A DNA stretch of 64,000 nt. It comes from Stenotrophomonas maltophilia R551-3 (GTDB lineage: Bacteria > Pseudomonadota > Gammaproteobacteria > Xanthomonadales > Xanthomonadaceae). The notes below the pieces were generated by a model. That model was not told where the DNA came from. It ran no database searches and saw nothing but the letters and a program-made list of their open reading frames with translations. Positions 47,271 to 55,890 of the stretch are shown in pieces. The position numbers were made by a program, and so were the translations under genes. Each line of letters starts with the position of its first letter. The stretch's first letter is position 1. The DNA lies in the NCBI RefSeq assembly GCF_000020665.1, contig NC_011071.1:1-64000 (forward strand), written 5' to 3'.

Positions 47271-47281
47271 GGGAGACGACC

Positions 47282-48484
47282 ATGACGATCCATTCCACCT
47301 TGCTGGCCAGCGCTGTGCTGGCAGTGCTGTCCCTGTCCACAGCGCACGCCGCGCAGCCGCTGCAGGCCGCCCGTGCGGGCGATCAGGTGCCCGTCGCCCT
47401 AGTGGCCGCGCCGCTTCCCGCCGATGAGAGCGAACACGCGCCACTGGCCTTTGCCTGGGCGCTGGACCCGGCACAGCCGCTGCAGGCGGCCACGCCGTAT
47501 GCCTCGGTCAGTCGCAGCTACTGGCAGCAGGTTGATGGCACGCAGCTGCAACGCGGCCTGGACCTGCCACTGACGGCGCCGGACGCGGTGATCCAGCTGA
47601 GCCCGGCCGACGGTGCCCGCGCGCTGCCGGCCAACACGCTGCAGGTGCGCGACCCGGCCGGCCGCAGCAGCGTGGCGCGCAGTGTCGATGCGCGCGCGCT
47701 GCAGGATGCCGGCATGCCGGTGAGCGATGGCAGCAGCATGCTGCGTACCGGCGCGACCAGTGCGGTCGGTGCGTACACGCTGCAGAGCGCGCAGGCCCAA
47801 GGCCGCTACGTGGTGCAGGTGCTGGAGCCGAACAGCCCGCTGCGCCTGGAGGTGCAGGCCAACCAGGCGCAGGTGCTGGCCGGCGGCAACGTGCAGCTGC
47901 AGGCACGCCTGCTGGAAGACGGCGCCACCACCGCGCAGCTGGCATCGCGTCGTGGTGGGCTGGGCGGTGAAGCCCTGCTGGTCGCACCGGATGGCCGCAG
48001 CTGGCCGCAGCGGTTGCTGCGCACCACCGATGGTGCGCTGCGCGCGCAGGTAAGGATCCCGGCCGATGTCGGAACCGTGCAGGGGCTGTGGGAATTGCAG
48101 GTGTTCGCCCAGGCCGACGGTGTGCTGCGCGATGGCAAGGTGGCCTTTGCGGTGGCACGGGCGACTGCCCGTTTCAGTGGCCAGGCCGCACCGGATCCGG
48201 CCAGTCGCCAGGTGGCGCTGCCACTGCAGGTGGCCGCCGCCGGCCGCTATGAGGCGCGAGGCACGCTGTACGCCACGGCCCGCGATGGCCAGCTGAAGCC
48301 GGTGGCACAGGCACATGCGGCCGCGTGGTTCGATGGCCCGGGCGCAGGCCAGCTGGTGCTGCCGTTCGACCAGGCGGCGTTGCCGGCCGGATTCGGTGCG
48401 CCGTACGAACTGCGCGACCTGCAGCTGCAGGATCAGAGCCGGATGGCACCGATCGAGTCGCGCGCGCTGGCATTGCGGTTCTGA
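47282..48484 (+). CDS. Secreted DUF4785-type protein
   Basis: A 400-residue protein with signal peptide (ending HAAQP, about residue 24). The body is beta-rich with immunoglobulin-like stretches, for example YVVQVLEPNSPLRLEVQANQ (about residues 180-199) and a last domain ending in DQSRMAPIESRALALRF. I recall it as DUF4785, found in Xanthomonads and Vibrio, without known role. The ATG at 47282 with GGGAGACGA before it is chosen. The neighbour is a secreted hydrolase, so an accessory or partner role is possible. Confidence 0.7.
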   Translation: MTIHSTLLASAVLAVLSLSTAHAAQPLQAARAGDQVPVALVAAPLPADESEHAPLAFAWALDPAQPLQAATPYASVSRSYWQQVDGTQLQRGLDLPLTAPDAVIQLSPADGARALPANTLQVRDPAGRSSVARSVDARALQDAGMPVSDGSSMLRTGATSAVGAYTLQSAQAQGRYVVQVLEPNSPLRLEVQANQAQVLAGGNVQLQARLLEDGATTAQLASRRGGLGGEALLVAPDGRSWPQRLLRTTDGALRAQVRIPADVGTVQGLWELQVFAQADGVLRDGKVAFAVARATARFSGQAAPDPASRQVALPLQVAAAGRYEARGTLYATARDGQLKPVAQAHAAAWFDGPGAGQLVLPFDQAALPAGFGAPYELRDLQLQDQSRMAPIESRALALRF

Positions 48485-48531
48485 GCAAAGCGGTGGCGGG
48501 CCGGAACATCCGGCCCGCTGCCCCGCCTTCT

Positions 48532-48599
48532 GTAGAGCCGAGCCATGCTCGGCTGCTTCTGCTCGCGGCGAACGGCAGTCGAGCATGGCTCGACTCTAC
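48532..48599. repeat. SMAG/REP pair of the GTAGAGCCGAGCCATGCTCGGC type
   Basis: It begins with GTAG and ends with CTAC. The left palindrome is AGCCGAGCCATGCTCGGCT and the right one AGTCGAGCATGGCTCGACT. They face each other between two convergent genes. Relative of 15955-16022. Confidence 0.9.
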
Positions 48600-48627
48600 A
48601 GACGGTTACGGAGAGCGATGCATCTGT

Positions 48628-49479
48628 CTATCCCGCGTACGCGGTCAGCCGGCCTTCCTGCTCGACCACCGTAATCGCGCCGCCGAACACTGCCGACAAC
48701 GGTTCGTTGCGCAGCAATTCGGCGCGGGTACCATCGGCCAGTACGCGGCCATCGCGCAGCAGCACCACCCGCTCGATCTCAGGAATGATCTCTTCGATGT
48801 GGTGGGTCACCAGCACCAGGGTGATGCCCTGCTGCGCCAGTACCCGCATGGTGGCCACCAGCTGCTCGCGGGCGACCAGATCCAGGCCGGTGGAGGGTTC
48901 GTCCAGCAGCAGTGCCTGCGGCCGGTTGACCAGCGCGCGGGCGATCAGCACGCGGCGGGTCTCGCCGGCGGACAGCTCGGCGTAGGCACGCTCACGCAGC
49001 GACAGCGCGCCGGTCATTGCCAGCGTCTCGCCAACGCGCGCGCGCATGTCGGCGGTCACTTCGCGGAAGGCCGGCACCACGTAACTGGCGAAGAAGCCGG
49101 ACAGCACCGCCTGTTCCACGGTCAGCCCGGGCATGTCGGACAGGTTGCTGCTGAGGTCGCCGGTGACGATGCCCAGCTGTGAGCGCAGCCGATCTACCTG
49201 CCAGCGGTTCTGGCCCAGCACCTTCACCGCCACCGTGCCGTCGCCCTGGGCCAGCGGGTACAGCTCGCGGGTGATCAGCTTGATGAAGGTGGACTTGCCG
49301 CAGCCATTGGGGCCGAGCAGGGCGGTGTGCTGGCCCTGTGCGATGCGCAGACTGAGCCCGTGCAGCACCTTCACCTGGCCGCGCACCACCGTGGCGCGGT
49401 CCAGTTCGATCAACGGCGGCAGTTCCCCGGCGGACGGGGCAACGGTAACGGCGCAGGCGCGCGGATCAAGGCTCGACAA
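48628..49479 (-). CDS. ABC transporter ATP-binding protein, stand-alone
   Basis: A 283-residue ABC ATPase. Motifs are Walker A LLGPNGCGKST, a Q-loop region, the signature AELSAGETRR (LSAGE instead of LSGGQ), Walker B ALLLDEPSTGLD and the switch histidine in LVTHH. Size and motif form resemble ModF/YbbL-type or PhnL-like stand-alone ATPases, so it may lack a permease; none is adjacent. The TTG at 49479 preceded by GGGGAGC is chosen because it sits just before recognisable sequence; the frame runs 73 codons further upstream into the start of the divergent desaturase gene. Confidence 0.82.
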   Translation of the reverse strand: MSSLDPRACAVTVAPSAGELPPLIELDRATVVRGQVKVLHGLSLRIAQGQHTALLGPNGCGKSTFIKLITRELYPLAQGDGTVAVKVLGQNRWQVDRLRSQLGIVTGDLSSNLSDMPGLTVEQAVLSGFFASYVVPAFREVTADMRARVGETLAMTGALSLRERAYAELSAGETRRVLIARALVNRPQALLLDEPSTGLDLVAREQLVATMRVLAQQGITLVLVTHHIEEIIPEIERVVLLRDGRVLADGTRAELLRNEPLSAVFGGAITVVEQEGRLTAYAG

Positions 49480-49600
49480 CTCAGCTCCCCAACTGTGAAC
49501 GGTGCCACGGAAGGCAGTGGAAATCGCCGCCGCAGGGATGCAGTTTGCAACGCAAGCGCCCATGATGTCTGCCATCGCCGCGTCGATCCGGAGAGCCGTC

Positions 49601-50803
49601 ATGCCAGATGCCCTGATGTCACTGTTGACCGGTGGTGTGCTCGGCCTGGGCTGGTGGGCCATGCTGGCGGTGCTGCTGGTCTTCACCCAGATCACCATCT
49701 TCTCGGTGACCTTGTACCTGCACCGCAGCCAGGCTCATCGCGGGGTCGATTTCCACCCGGCGCTGGCCCATGTGTTCCGCTTCTGGCTGTGGCTGACCAC
49801 CTCGATGATCACCCGCGAGTGGGTGGCCATCCACCGCAAGCACCACGCGAAGGTGGAAACCGAGGACGACCCGCACAGCCCGGTCACCCGCGGCATCGGC
49901 AAGGTGTTCTGGCACGGCGTGGAGCTGTACCGCGAAGCCCGCGGCCAGCGCGCGGACATCGAGCAGTACGGGCGCGGCACCCCGGATGATGCGATCGAGC
50001 GCCGCCTGTATACCCCGCATGCCACGTTGGGGCCGGTGCTGCTGTTCGCGATCAACACGGTGTTGTTTGGCCTGCCGGGCGTGGCCCTGTGGGCGATCCA
50101 GATGGCGTGGATTCCGTTCTGGGCGGCCGGCGTGGTCAATGGCCTGGGCCACTGGTGGGGCTACCGCAACTACGAGTCGGCCGATACCTCCACCAACCTC
50201 ACGCCGTGGGGGTTCTGGATCGGTGGCGAGGAGCTGCACAACAATCACCACGCCTTCCCCAGCTCGGCGCGCTTCGCGATGCGGCGCTGGGAGTTCGATA
50301 TCGGCTGGAGTGCGATCCGCCTGCTGCAGGCGCTGCGCCTGGCCAAGGTGCTGCGGGTGGTGCCGGCCATGGACGTGCGCCCGAACATCGCGGTGCCCGA
50401 TGCCGAAACCCTGAAGGCGCTGCTGTCGCACCGCTTCCAGGCGATGACCGATTACCAGCGCAATGTGTTCATGCCGGCTCTGCGCGAGGAAGCCGTGCAG
50501 GCTGGGGCCAAGCTGCGCCGCCTGCTGCCGCGCCGGCTGCGCCGTGGCCTGGTCAACGATGGCCGCTGGCTGAAGCCGGACAGTCGTGCCCAGCTCAGCG
50601 AATGGGTGGCGCAGCGCCCGCGCATCCGCACACTGGTCGAGTACCGCGGGCGCCTGGCCGCATTGCTGGAAGCCCGCGGCCACGATGCGGCCGAGCGGCT
50701 GCACCAGCTGCAGGCGTGGTGCCGCGAGGCCGAGGAAAGCGGTATCGCCGCGCTGCAGGCGTATGCCGCGCGATTGAAGGGCTACAGCCTGGTGGGCGCG
50801 TGA
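49601..50803 (+). CDS. Membrane fatty acid desaturase
   Basis: A 400-residue acyl-CoA/acyl-lipid desaturase that introduces a double bond with oxygen and a di-iron centre. The three histidine boxes are present in order: HRSQAHR, HRKHH and HNNHH. Hydrophobic spans precede and separate them. The C-terminal 120 residues are charged and helical, longer than the basic desaturase. The ATG at 49601 is used; an ATG five codons later is also possible. Its stop overlaps the start of the EF-hand gene (GTGA), indicating coupled translation. Confidence 0.9.
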   Translation: MPDALMSLLTGGVLGLGWWAMLAVLLVFTQITIFSVTLYLHRSQAHRGVDFHPALAHVFRFWLWLTTSMITREWVAIHRKHHAKVETEDDPHSPVTRGIGKVFWHGVELYREARGQRADIEQYGRGTPDDAIERRLYTPHATLGPVLLFAINTVLFGLPGVALWAIQMAWIPFWAAGVVNGLGHWWGYRNYESADTSTNLTPWGFWIGGEELHNNHHAFPSSARFAMRRWEFDIGWSAIRLLQALRLAKVLRVVPAMDVRPNIAVPDAETLKALLSHRFQAMTDYQRNVFMPALREEAVQAGAKLRRLLPRRLRRGLVNDGRWLKPDSRAQLSEWVAQRPRIRTLVEYRGRLAALLEARGHDAAERLHQLQAWCREAEESGIAALQAYAARLKGYSLVGA

Positions 50804-51132
50804 GGGCAGGGTACGGGGTTCTGCTTGCGGTGCTGCTGCCGGGCGTGGCGCTGGCCCAGGTCACCGACACAACCAGCTACCTGCAGCGGATGGACAGCGA
50901 TGGCGACGGCCGGGTCAGCGAGTCCGAGTACGTGCAGTGGATGCTGTATGCCTTCGACCGCATGGACCGCAATGGCGATGGCGTGCTTGGCGCCGATGAG
51001 CTGCCGGGCGGCAAGGGCAGGGTGATCACCCGTGAGCAGCAGCGGCAGGTGATCGTGCAGCGCTTCCACAAGCAGGATGCCAACGGTGATGGCTTCCTGG
51101 ATGCGCGCGAGCTGTCGGCACCGCCGCGCTGA
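50800..51132 (+). CDS. Secreted EF-hand calcium-binding protein
   Basis: A 110-residue protein starting with GTG at 50800 inside the stop region of the desaturase gene. A signal peptide (about residues 1-18, ending VALAQ) is followed by three EF-hand loops of the DxDGDGxxxxxE type: DSDGDGRVSESE, DRNGDGVLGADE and DANGDGFLDARE. It is probably a periplasmic calcium sensor or buffer. The coupling to a membrane desaturase is unexplained. Confidence 0.8.
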   Translation: MRAGYGVLLAVLLPGVALAQVTDTTSYLQRMDSDGDGRVSESEYVQWMLYAFDRMDRNGDGVLGADELPGGKGRVITREQQRQVIVQRFHKQDANGDGFLDARELSAPPR

Positions 51133-51362
51133 AGCGCGGGCGGCCGCGCTTCAGCCAAGGCTAAAGTTCCTGCCCGCGCGGCCGATGCTGTGCACGACCC
51201 GATCCCGGCGCGCCGGTCGATCAGCAGAGACAGTGCGGGCTTGGCATGTCGACCGTGAGGGAGCGCGGTCGTGGGGACATGGAGGTTGAGGCAGTGCCGT
51301 TGCGATGATCGATGCCTGTTGGGGTCGCCCGTGCTGGCCTGACCGATATCCAAGGATCCCCC

Positions 51363-52145
51363 GTGAAAGCAAACCCTGTCCTTCTCACCGCCACCCTGCT
51401 TGGTGGCCTCGCGTTCGGTGCACCGGTACTGGCCGACGAACCGCCCGCCGCATCCGAGCCGCAGCAGGATGCGGACGCCGCCGCAGTGGCACCGGCGCCC
51501 GCCTGGGAACATCGGGTTCCGACCAGCACCAAGCTGGAGACCAATGCCGACGGCCAGCCGATCGGTGACCGCGCGCTGCGCCTGGTGCAACGCTCCACCA
51601 CGGGCAAGGTCGTGGCGGCACAGGCGGCCGTATCGCTGTTTGCCGGCGTCATCGGTGGCCGCGGCTTCAGCAAGGATCAGTTGAAGGGTACCCGCGTGGA
51701 TACCGTGCCGAACCCGGCGTTCAGTTCGATGGAACAGCAGGCACGCGCGGCCCTGGCGACGTACTTCAGCGCCCATCCCGGCGCCATCCCCGAGCAGTCG
51801 CGGCCGGTGCAGGTCACCGTGGGTGACTTCACCCTGATCTACAAGGAACTGGGCAATGCCGAGACCGAGTACGAACTGCGCCAGAACGTGGATCTGGGCT
51901 TCCCGTACCGGCGCAAGCTGCCGACCATGCGCCTGACCGGTGGCGAAGGTGCACATTGCCGCATTGCCGAGCCGGTGTCGGCGTCGCTGGAAGCGTGGCA
52001 GGCCGATGACTACGCCCTGGTCAGGCAGACCGCTGAGCGCTACGCCGAGGCCTGCGTGGCCAGCTTCGTGCAGACGCTCCCCACGCTGTTTCCCGACACT
52101 GCTCCGGTAGCCATCCAGGCACCGGTTGAAGGCCAGGAGGTCTGA
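51363..52145 (+). CDS. Secreted hypothetical protein
   Basis: A 260-residue protein with a signal peptide (ending VLADEPP, about residue 24) and an acidic, alanine- and proline-rich linker, then a globular region with two cysteines (HCRIAEP and EACVAS). The GTG at 51363 gives a clean signal peptide; a longer ATG start 17 codons upstream does not. No family is recognised. It lies 70 bases upstream of mutM in the same direction. Confidence 0.72.
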   Translation: MKANPVLLTATLLGGLAFGAPVLADEPPAASEPQQDADAAAVAPAPAWEHRVPTSTKLETNADGQPIGDRALRLVQRSTTGKVVAAQAAVSLFAGVIGGRGFSKDQLKGTRVDTVPNPAFSSMEQQARAALATYFSAHPGAIPEQSRPVQVTVGDFTLIYKELGNAETEYELRQNVDLGFPYRRKLPTMRLTGGEGAHCRIAEPVSASLEAWQADDYALVRQTAERYAEACVASFVQTLPTLFPDTAPVAIQAPVEGQEV

Positions 52146-52215
52146 TACCCCCGTCACCGCGGCCAGGTCGGCTGCGGTGACGTCTGCGTCTGCGGCGGAG
52201 CGCTAGAATCACCGC

Positions 52216-53028
52216 ATGCCCGAGCTGCCCGAAGTCGAAACCACCCGCCGCGGCCTGGCGCCGCATCTGCAGGGCCGCCGCGTGCACGGGGTGATCCTGC
52301 GCCGCGCCGACCTGCGCTGGCCCATCCCGCCGGAGGTGGCCGGGCAGTTGCCGGGCCAGCGCATCGACGCGGTGCGTCGCCGTGCCAAGTACCTGTTGCT
52401 GGATACCGCCGCAGGCAGTGCCGTGCTGCACCTGGGCATGTCCGGCAGCTTGCGCGTGCTGCCGGGTGACACGCCGTTGCGCGCGCACGACCATGTGGAC
52501 ATCAGCCTGGACAACGGCCGCCTGCTGCGCTTCAACGACCCGCGCCGCTTTGGCAGCCTGCTCTGGCAGCCGGCCGGCGAGGTGCACCCTCTGCTGCAGG
52601 GGCTGGGACCGGAACCGCTGGACGACGCCTTCGACGGCAACTACCTGTTCGCCCGCAGCCGTGGCCGCAGCGCGCCGGTGAAGACCTTCCTGATGGACCA
52701 GGCGGTGGTGGTGGGCGTGGGCAACATCTACGCCGCCGAGAGCCTGTTCAAGGCCGGCATCAGTCCGCTGCGCGAGGCAGGAAAGATCTCGCGCGAACGC
52801 TACCAGCGGCTGGCCGACGCGGTGAAGGAAATCCTCGGCTACGCCATCACCCGTGGCGGCACCACCCTGCGCGATTTCATCAGCCCTGACGGCGCACCGG
52901 GCTACTTCGAACAGGAACTGCTGGTGTACGGCCGCGACGGGCTGCCCTGCCCGAACTGTGGCCGCGCGCTGAAGCACGCCACCATCGGCCAGCGCGCCAG
53001 CGTCTGGTGCAGCCACTGCCAGCGCTGA
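52216..53028 (+). CDS. mutM: Formamidopyrimidine-DNA glycosylase
   Basis: MutM (Fpg) removes 8-oxoguanine and formamidopyrimidines and cuts the DNA strand. The 270-residue protein starts with the catalytic [14 protein letters not shown] (Pro1 nucleophile after removal of Met, Glu2). It has the conserved lysine loop [17 protein letters not shown], and [10 protein letters not shown] in the helix-two-turn-helix. A C-terminal zinc finger with CxxC spacing twice (CPNCGRA, CSHC) ends in QR. All key residues are present. Confidence 0.96.
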   Translation: MPELPEVETTRRGLAPHLQGRRVHGVILRRADLRWPIPPEVAGQLPGQRIDAVRRRAKYLLLDTAAGSAVLHLGMSGSLRVLPGDTPLRAHDHVDISLDNGRLLRFNDPRRFGSLLWQPAGEVHPLLQGLGPEPLDDAFDGNYLFARSRGRSAPVKTFLMDQAVVVGVGNIYAAESLFKAGISPLREAGKISRERYQRLADAVKEILGYAITRGGTTLRDFISPDGAPGYFEQELLVYGRDGLPCPNCGRALKHATIGQRASVWCSHCQR

Positions 53029-53133
53029 GGCGGGCGGCCAGCGGCAGCTGAACGGGCAGGGCACGTCTCCGCTGCCCGTTAACGTTTGTCTGCCTATGAT
53101 GGCCGACCTTCCCTCTGTGCCTGACGCGCCTGC

Positions 53134-54738
53134 ATGCAACGACGCGACTTCATCCGCAATGCCTCCCTCGCCCTGGCTGCATTCGGCCTGCCGTCCCTGC
53201 CCGCGTGCGCGGCCAGCAAGAGCGGCCAGATGGGCCTGCGCCGCCTCGGCCAGCCGCAGCCGTTCGACTTCGCCACCCTGAAGGGCCAGGCGCGCGCGCT
53301 GGCACAGGCACCCTACAAGAGCCACAAGCGGGTGCTGCCTGGGCGTCTGGAAGGCCTGGACTGGGACCAGTACCAGTCGATCGGCTACCGCCAGGACCAT
53401 GCACTGTGGGCTGACCAGCCGGGCAAATTCCAGGCCAAGTTCTTCCACCTGGGCCTGTACTTCCACTCGCCGGTGCGCATGTTCGACGTGGTCGACGGCA
53501 AGGCGCAGGAGCTGGCCTATGACGGCGCGGCGTTCAACTACGGCAAGAGCGGCATCAAGGACGGCGAGCTGCCGGCCGATCTGGGCTTCGCCGGCTTCCG
53601 CCTGAACACCCGCAAGGACACCGACCGCGACTTCGCCGCCTTCCTCGGCGCCAGCTACTTCCGCGCGGTCGGCAAGGAAGGCCAGTACGGCCAGTCCGCG
53701 CGCGGCCTGGCGATCGACACCGGCATGGGCAAGCCGGAGGAATTCCCGGACTTCATCGCCTACTACCTGGAGCAGCCATCGGCCGATTCGGAGACGATCG
53801 TGGTCTACGGCCTGCTGGATTCGCCCAGCGTGGCCGGTGCCTACCGCTTCGCCATCACCAATGGTGATGTGCTGCTGATGGACATCGACAGCGCGCTGTA
53901 CCCGCGCAAGGCGATCGAGCGGCTGGGCATCGCCCCGTGCACCAGCATGTACCAGGTGGGCGAGAACGACCGCCGCATGGCATGGGACTGGCGCCCGGAG
54001 ATCCACGACACCGATGGCCTGTCGCTGTGGACCGGTGCCGGCGAATGGATCTGGCGACCGCTGCTGAATCCGCGCAACCTGCGCTTCAACATGTTCGTCG
54101 ACCGCAACCCGCGTGGTTTCGGCCTGCTGCAGCGCGACCGCAACTTCGACCACTACCAGGACGACGGCGTGTTCTACGAGAAGCGCCCCTGCCTGTGGGT
54201 GGAGCCGAAGGGCGAATGGGGCGAGGGCTCGGTGCAGCTGGTGGAGATTCCCACCGTGGACGAGACCTTCGACAACATCGTGGCGTTCTGGAACCCGAAG
54301 GAAAAGCCGCAGCCGGGCCAGGAGCTGCTGGTCGGCTACCGCCTGTACTGGGGCGCCGAACCGCCGGCACGGCCGCCGCTGGCGCACTGCGTGGCCAGCC
54401 GCACCGGCCTGGGCGGCGTGGTCGGCAAGAAGCGCGAGTATTTCAGCTGGCGCTTCGCGGTGGACTTCGAAGGCGGCGAACTGGCGAGGCTGATCGACAA
54501 GGGCGAGGTCGAGGCCGTGGTGGAAGCCAGCCGCGGCCGGGTCGAGATCGTGTCGGCGCGCCCGCTGCGCGAGATCAACGGCTACCGCGCGATGTTCGAC
54601 CTGGTGCCGCCGGAGGGCAGCACCGAGCAGATCGACATCCGCCTGTTCCTGCGCAGTGGCGGCAAGACCCTTACCGAGACCTGGCTGTACCAGTACACCC
54701 CGCCGCCGGCGGGTGCGCCGGAGCGCACGCTGTACTAA
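53134..54738 (+). CDS. opgD: Glucan biosynthesis protein D
   Basis: OpgD (MdoD) acts on osmoregulated periplasmic glucans and trims or shapes their backbone. The 534-residue protein has a Tat signal (MQRRDFIRNASLALAAFG) with the twin arginine, fitting the known Tat export of OpgD. It continues with the MdoG-type domain (PFDFATLKGQARALAQAPY, IGYRQDHALW) and the C-terminal beta-sandwich. It is followed by a 522-base block of repeats and then tdk on the other strand. No opgG or opgH gene is visible in the window. Confidence 0.92.
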   Translation: MQRRDFIRNASLALAAFGLPSLPACAASKSGQMGLRRLGQPQPFDFATLKGQARALAQAPYKSHKRVLPGRLEGLDWDQYQSIGYRQDHALWADQPGKFQAKFFHLGLYFHSPVRMFDVVDGKAQELAYDGAAFNYGKSGIKDGELPADLGFAGFRLNTRKDTDRDFAAFLGASYFRAVGKEGQYGQSARGLAIDTGMGKPEEFPDFIAYYLEQPSADSETIVVYGLLDSPSVAGAYRFAITNGDVLLMDIDSALYPRKAIERLGIAPCTSMYQVGENDRRMAWDWRPEIHDTDGLSLWTGAGEWIWRPLLNPRNLRFNMFVDRNPRGFGLLQRDRNFDHYQDDGVFYEKRPCLWVEPKGEWGEGSVQLVEIPTVDETFDNIVAFWNPKEKPQPGQELLVGYRLYWGAEPPARPPLAHCVASRTGLGGVVGKKREYFSWRFAVDFEGGELARLIDKGEVEAVVEASRGRVEIVSARPLREINGYRAMFDLVPPEGSTEQIDIRLFLRSGGKTLTETWLYQYTPPPAGAPERTLY

Positions 54739-54825
54739 GAGGGGGGGATGGGTTTGCAGGGCTTGCAGCCCTGCACCTGCAGAGGCCAGAGCCGAAGCAA
54801 CGGCAGAAGCAGGTTTCCTGTAGGG

Positions 54826-54929
54826 AGGCGGGGTGGGTCCGGTTGAGGGGGACGGCGTAAATACGTCCATGTAGCCTCGGTCGCGCCATCCATGCCGCGG
54901 ACACTCCCGCCACCGGACCCACCCCGCCT
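54826..54929. repeat. Long palindromic element, copy B
   Basis: Perfect 18-base arms at 54826-54843 and 54912-54929 enclose a core with GACGGCGTAAATACGTCCAT and TCGCGCCATCCATGCCGCGG. The core is alignable with copies A, C and D; the arms are different. Confidence 0.8.
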
Positions 54930-54964
54930 TCGACAGATCTCCGCGATCTGTGGGAATTGCTCTT

Positions 54965-55005
54965 GGGGTCAGATCCGTTTTCCGAAGGAAAACGGATCTG
55001 ACCCC
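54965..55005. repeat. REP-like palindrome of the GGGGTCAGATCC type
   Basis: Perfect 19-base arms GGGGTCAGATCCGTTTTCC and its complement around GAA. It is the longest of this family in the window. Confidence 0.88.
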
Positions 55006-55031
55006 GGAATTTCATTCGATATCTGACAGAT

Positions 55032-55055
55032 GTGTCGACCAAGGTCGACACCTAC
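55032..55055. repeat. SMAG-type palindrome with GTGTCGACC stem
   Basis: GTGTCGACC and GGTCGACAC pair around AA and are followed by CTAC, so the element reads GTAGGTGTCGACC on the minus strand. A SMAG relative with a different stem. Confidence 0.78.
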
Positions 55056-55082
55056 CAACAGCCGTGGGGACCTGTCGAAGGT

Positions 55083-55178
55083 GGGGCACTGTGGGTTTGC
55101 GGGGTGTGAGCGGCATGGATGCCGCGACCAAGCCCCCATGGACGGGTTTACGGCGTCCCCGCAAACCCACAGTGCCCC
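55083..55178. repeat. Long palindromic element, copy C (inverted)
   Basis: Perfect 22-base arms at 55083-55104 and 55157-55178. Read on the minus strand the core has GACGCCGTAAACCCGTCCAT, GGGGGCTTGGTCGCGGC and ATCCATGCCGC, alignable with copies B and D. It lies in opposite orientation to copy B. Confidence 0.8.
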
Positions 55179-55260
55179 GCCATCCCACGGATAGCCCGCT
55201 TTTGCCGTGGCTCTGGCTCCGGCCTCGGCAGGTGCAGGGCGCAGCCCTGCCGAACACCCT

Positions 55261-55881
55261 TTACAGCGGCAGGGGCGCCTGCGCCGGATCGATCCGGCCT
55301 TCGCCGCGGGTGATCTTCTTGAACTCTGCACGGCTGACCGACACGTAGCGGTCGTTGCCGCCGATCTCCACCTGCGGGCCGTCCTGCACGGCGCGGCCAT
55401 GCTCGTCCACGCGCACCGTCATCGTCGCCTTCTTTCCGCTGTGGCAGATGGTCTTGATCTCCTGCATCTCGTCGGCCCAGGCCAGCAGGTACTGGCTGCC
55501 TTCGAACAGCTCACCGCGGAAGTCGGTGCGCAGGCCGTAGCACAGCACCGGAATCCGCAGCTGATCCACGATTTCGCTGAGCTGCCAGACCTGGGCACGG
55601 GTGAGGAACTGCGCCTCGTCCACCAGCACGCAGCCCATCGGTCCGTTCGTCGCCAGATCGTGCTCCACCCAGCGTTGCAGGTCGGTATCGCGGTCGAAGG
55701 CCATTCCATCGGCACGCAGGCCGATCCGCGAAGCGACCACGCCGGCGCCGGCACGATCATCCAGGCGCGGGGTCAGGATCGCCACCCGCATGCCGCGCTC
55801 GCGGTAGTTGTGGGCGCTCTGCAGCAGGGTCGTGGTCTTGCCGGCGTTCATCGCCGAGTAGTAGAAGTAGAGCTTGGCCAT
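55261..55881 (-). CDS. tdk: Thymidine kinase
   Basis: Phosphorylates thymidine with ATP in the pyrimidine salvage pathway. The 206-residue type II enzyme has the P-loop [15 protein letters not shown], the Walker B-like VLVDEAQFL with the catalytic glutamate, and the lid and thymidine-contact region [11 protein letters not shown]. The zinc site of the lasso domain looks broken: where E. coli reads ICHC and VCRKH, this protein reads ICHSGKKA and VSRAEF, leaving one of the cysteines. The gene is probably still active because the catalytic part is intact. Confidence 0.94.
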   Translation of the reverse strand: MAKLYFYYSAMNAGKTTTLLQSAHNYRERGMRVAILTPRLDDRAGAGVVASRIGLRADGMAFDRDTDLQRWVEHDLATNGPMGCVLVDEAQFLTRAQVWQLSEIVDQLRIPVLCYGLRTDFRGELFEGSQYLLAWADEMQEIKTICHSGKKATMTVRVDEHGRAVQDGPQVEIGGNDRYVSVSRAEFKKITRGEGRIDPAQAPLPL

Positions 55882-55890
55882 CAGCCAATT

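Larger units (their letters stand above)
54756..55250. repeat. Composite inverted repeat block between opgD and tdk
   Basis: The 522-base gap 54739-55260 holds no gene. Its outermost blocks, 54756-54810 and 55198-55250, are inverted relatives over about 53 bases (GCAGGGC..GCAGCCCTGCACCTGC, then GAGGCC, GAGCC, ACGGCA and AAGC in the same order). Inside are two long palindromic elements (54826-54929 and 55083-55178) in opposite orientation, and between them a REP palindrome and a SMAG element. The whole block is therefore symmetrical about its centre near 55005. Confidence 0.75.

Noticed and set aside
52021..54870. 949-codon frame opposite mutM and opgD
   Set aside because: Spans two well supported genes on the other strand and the gap between them.
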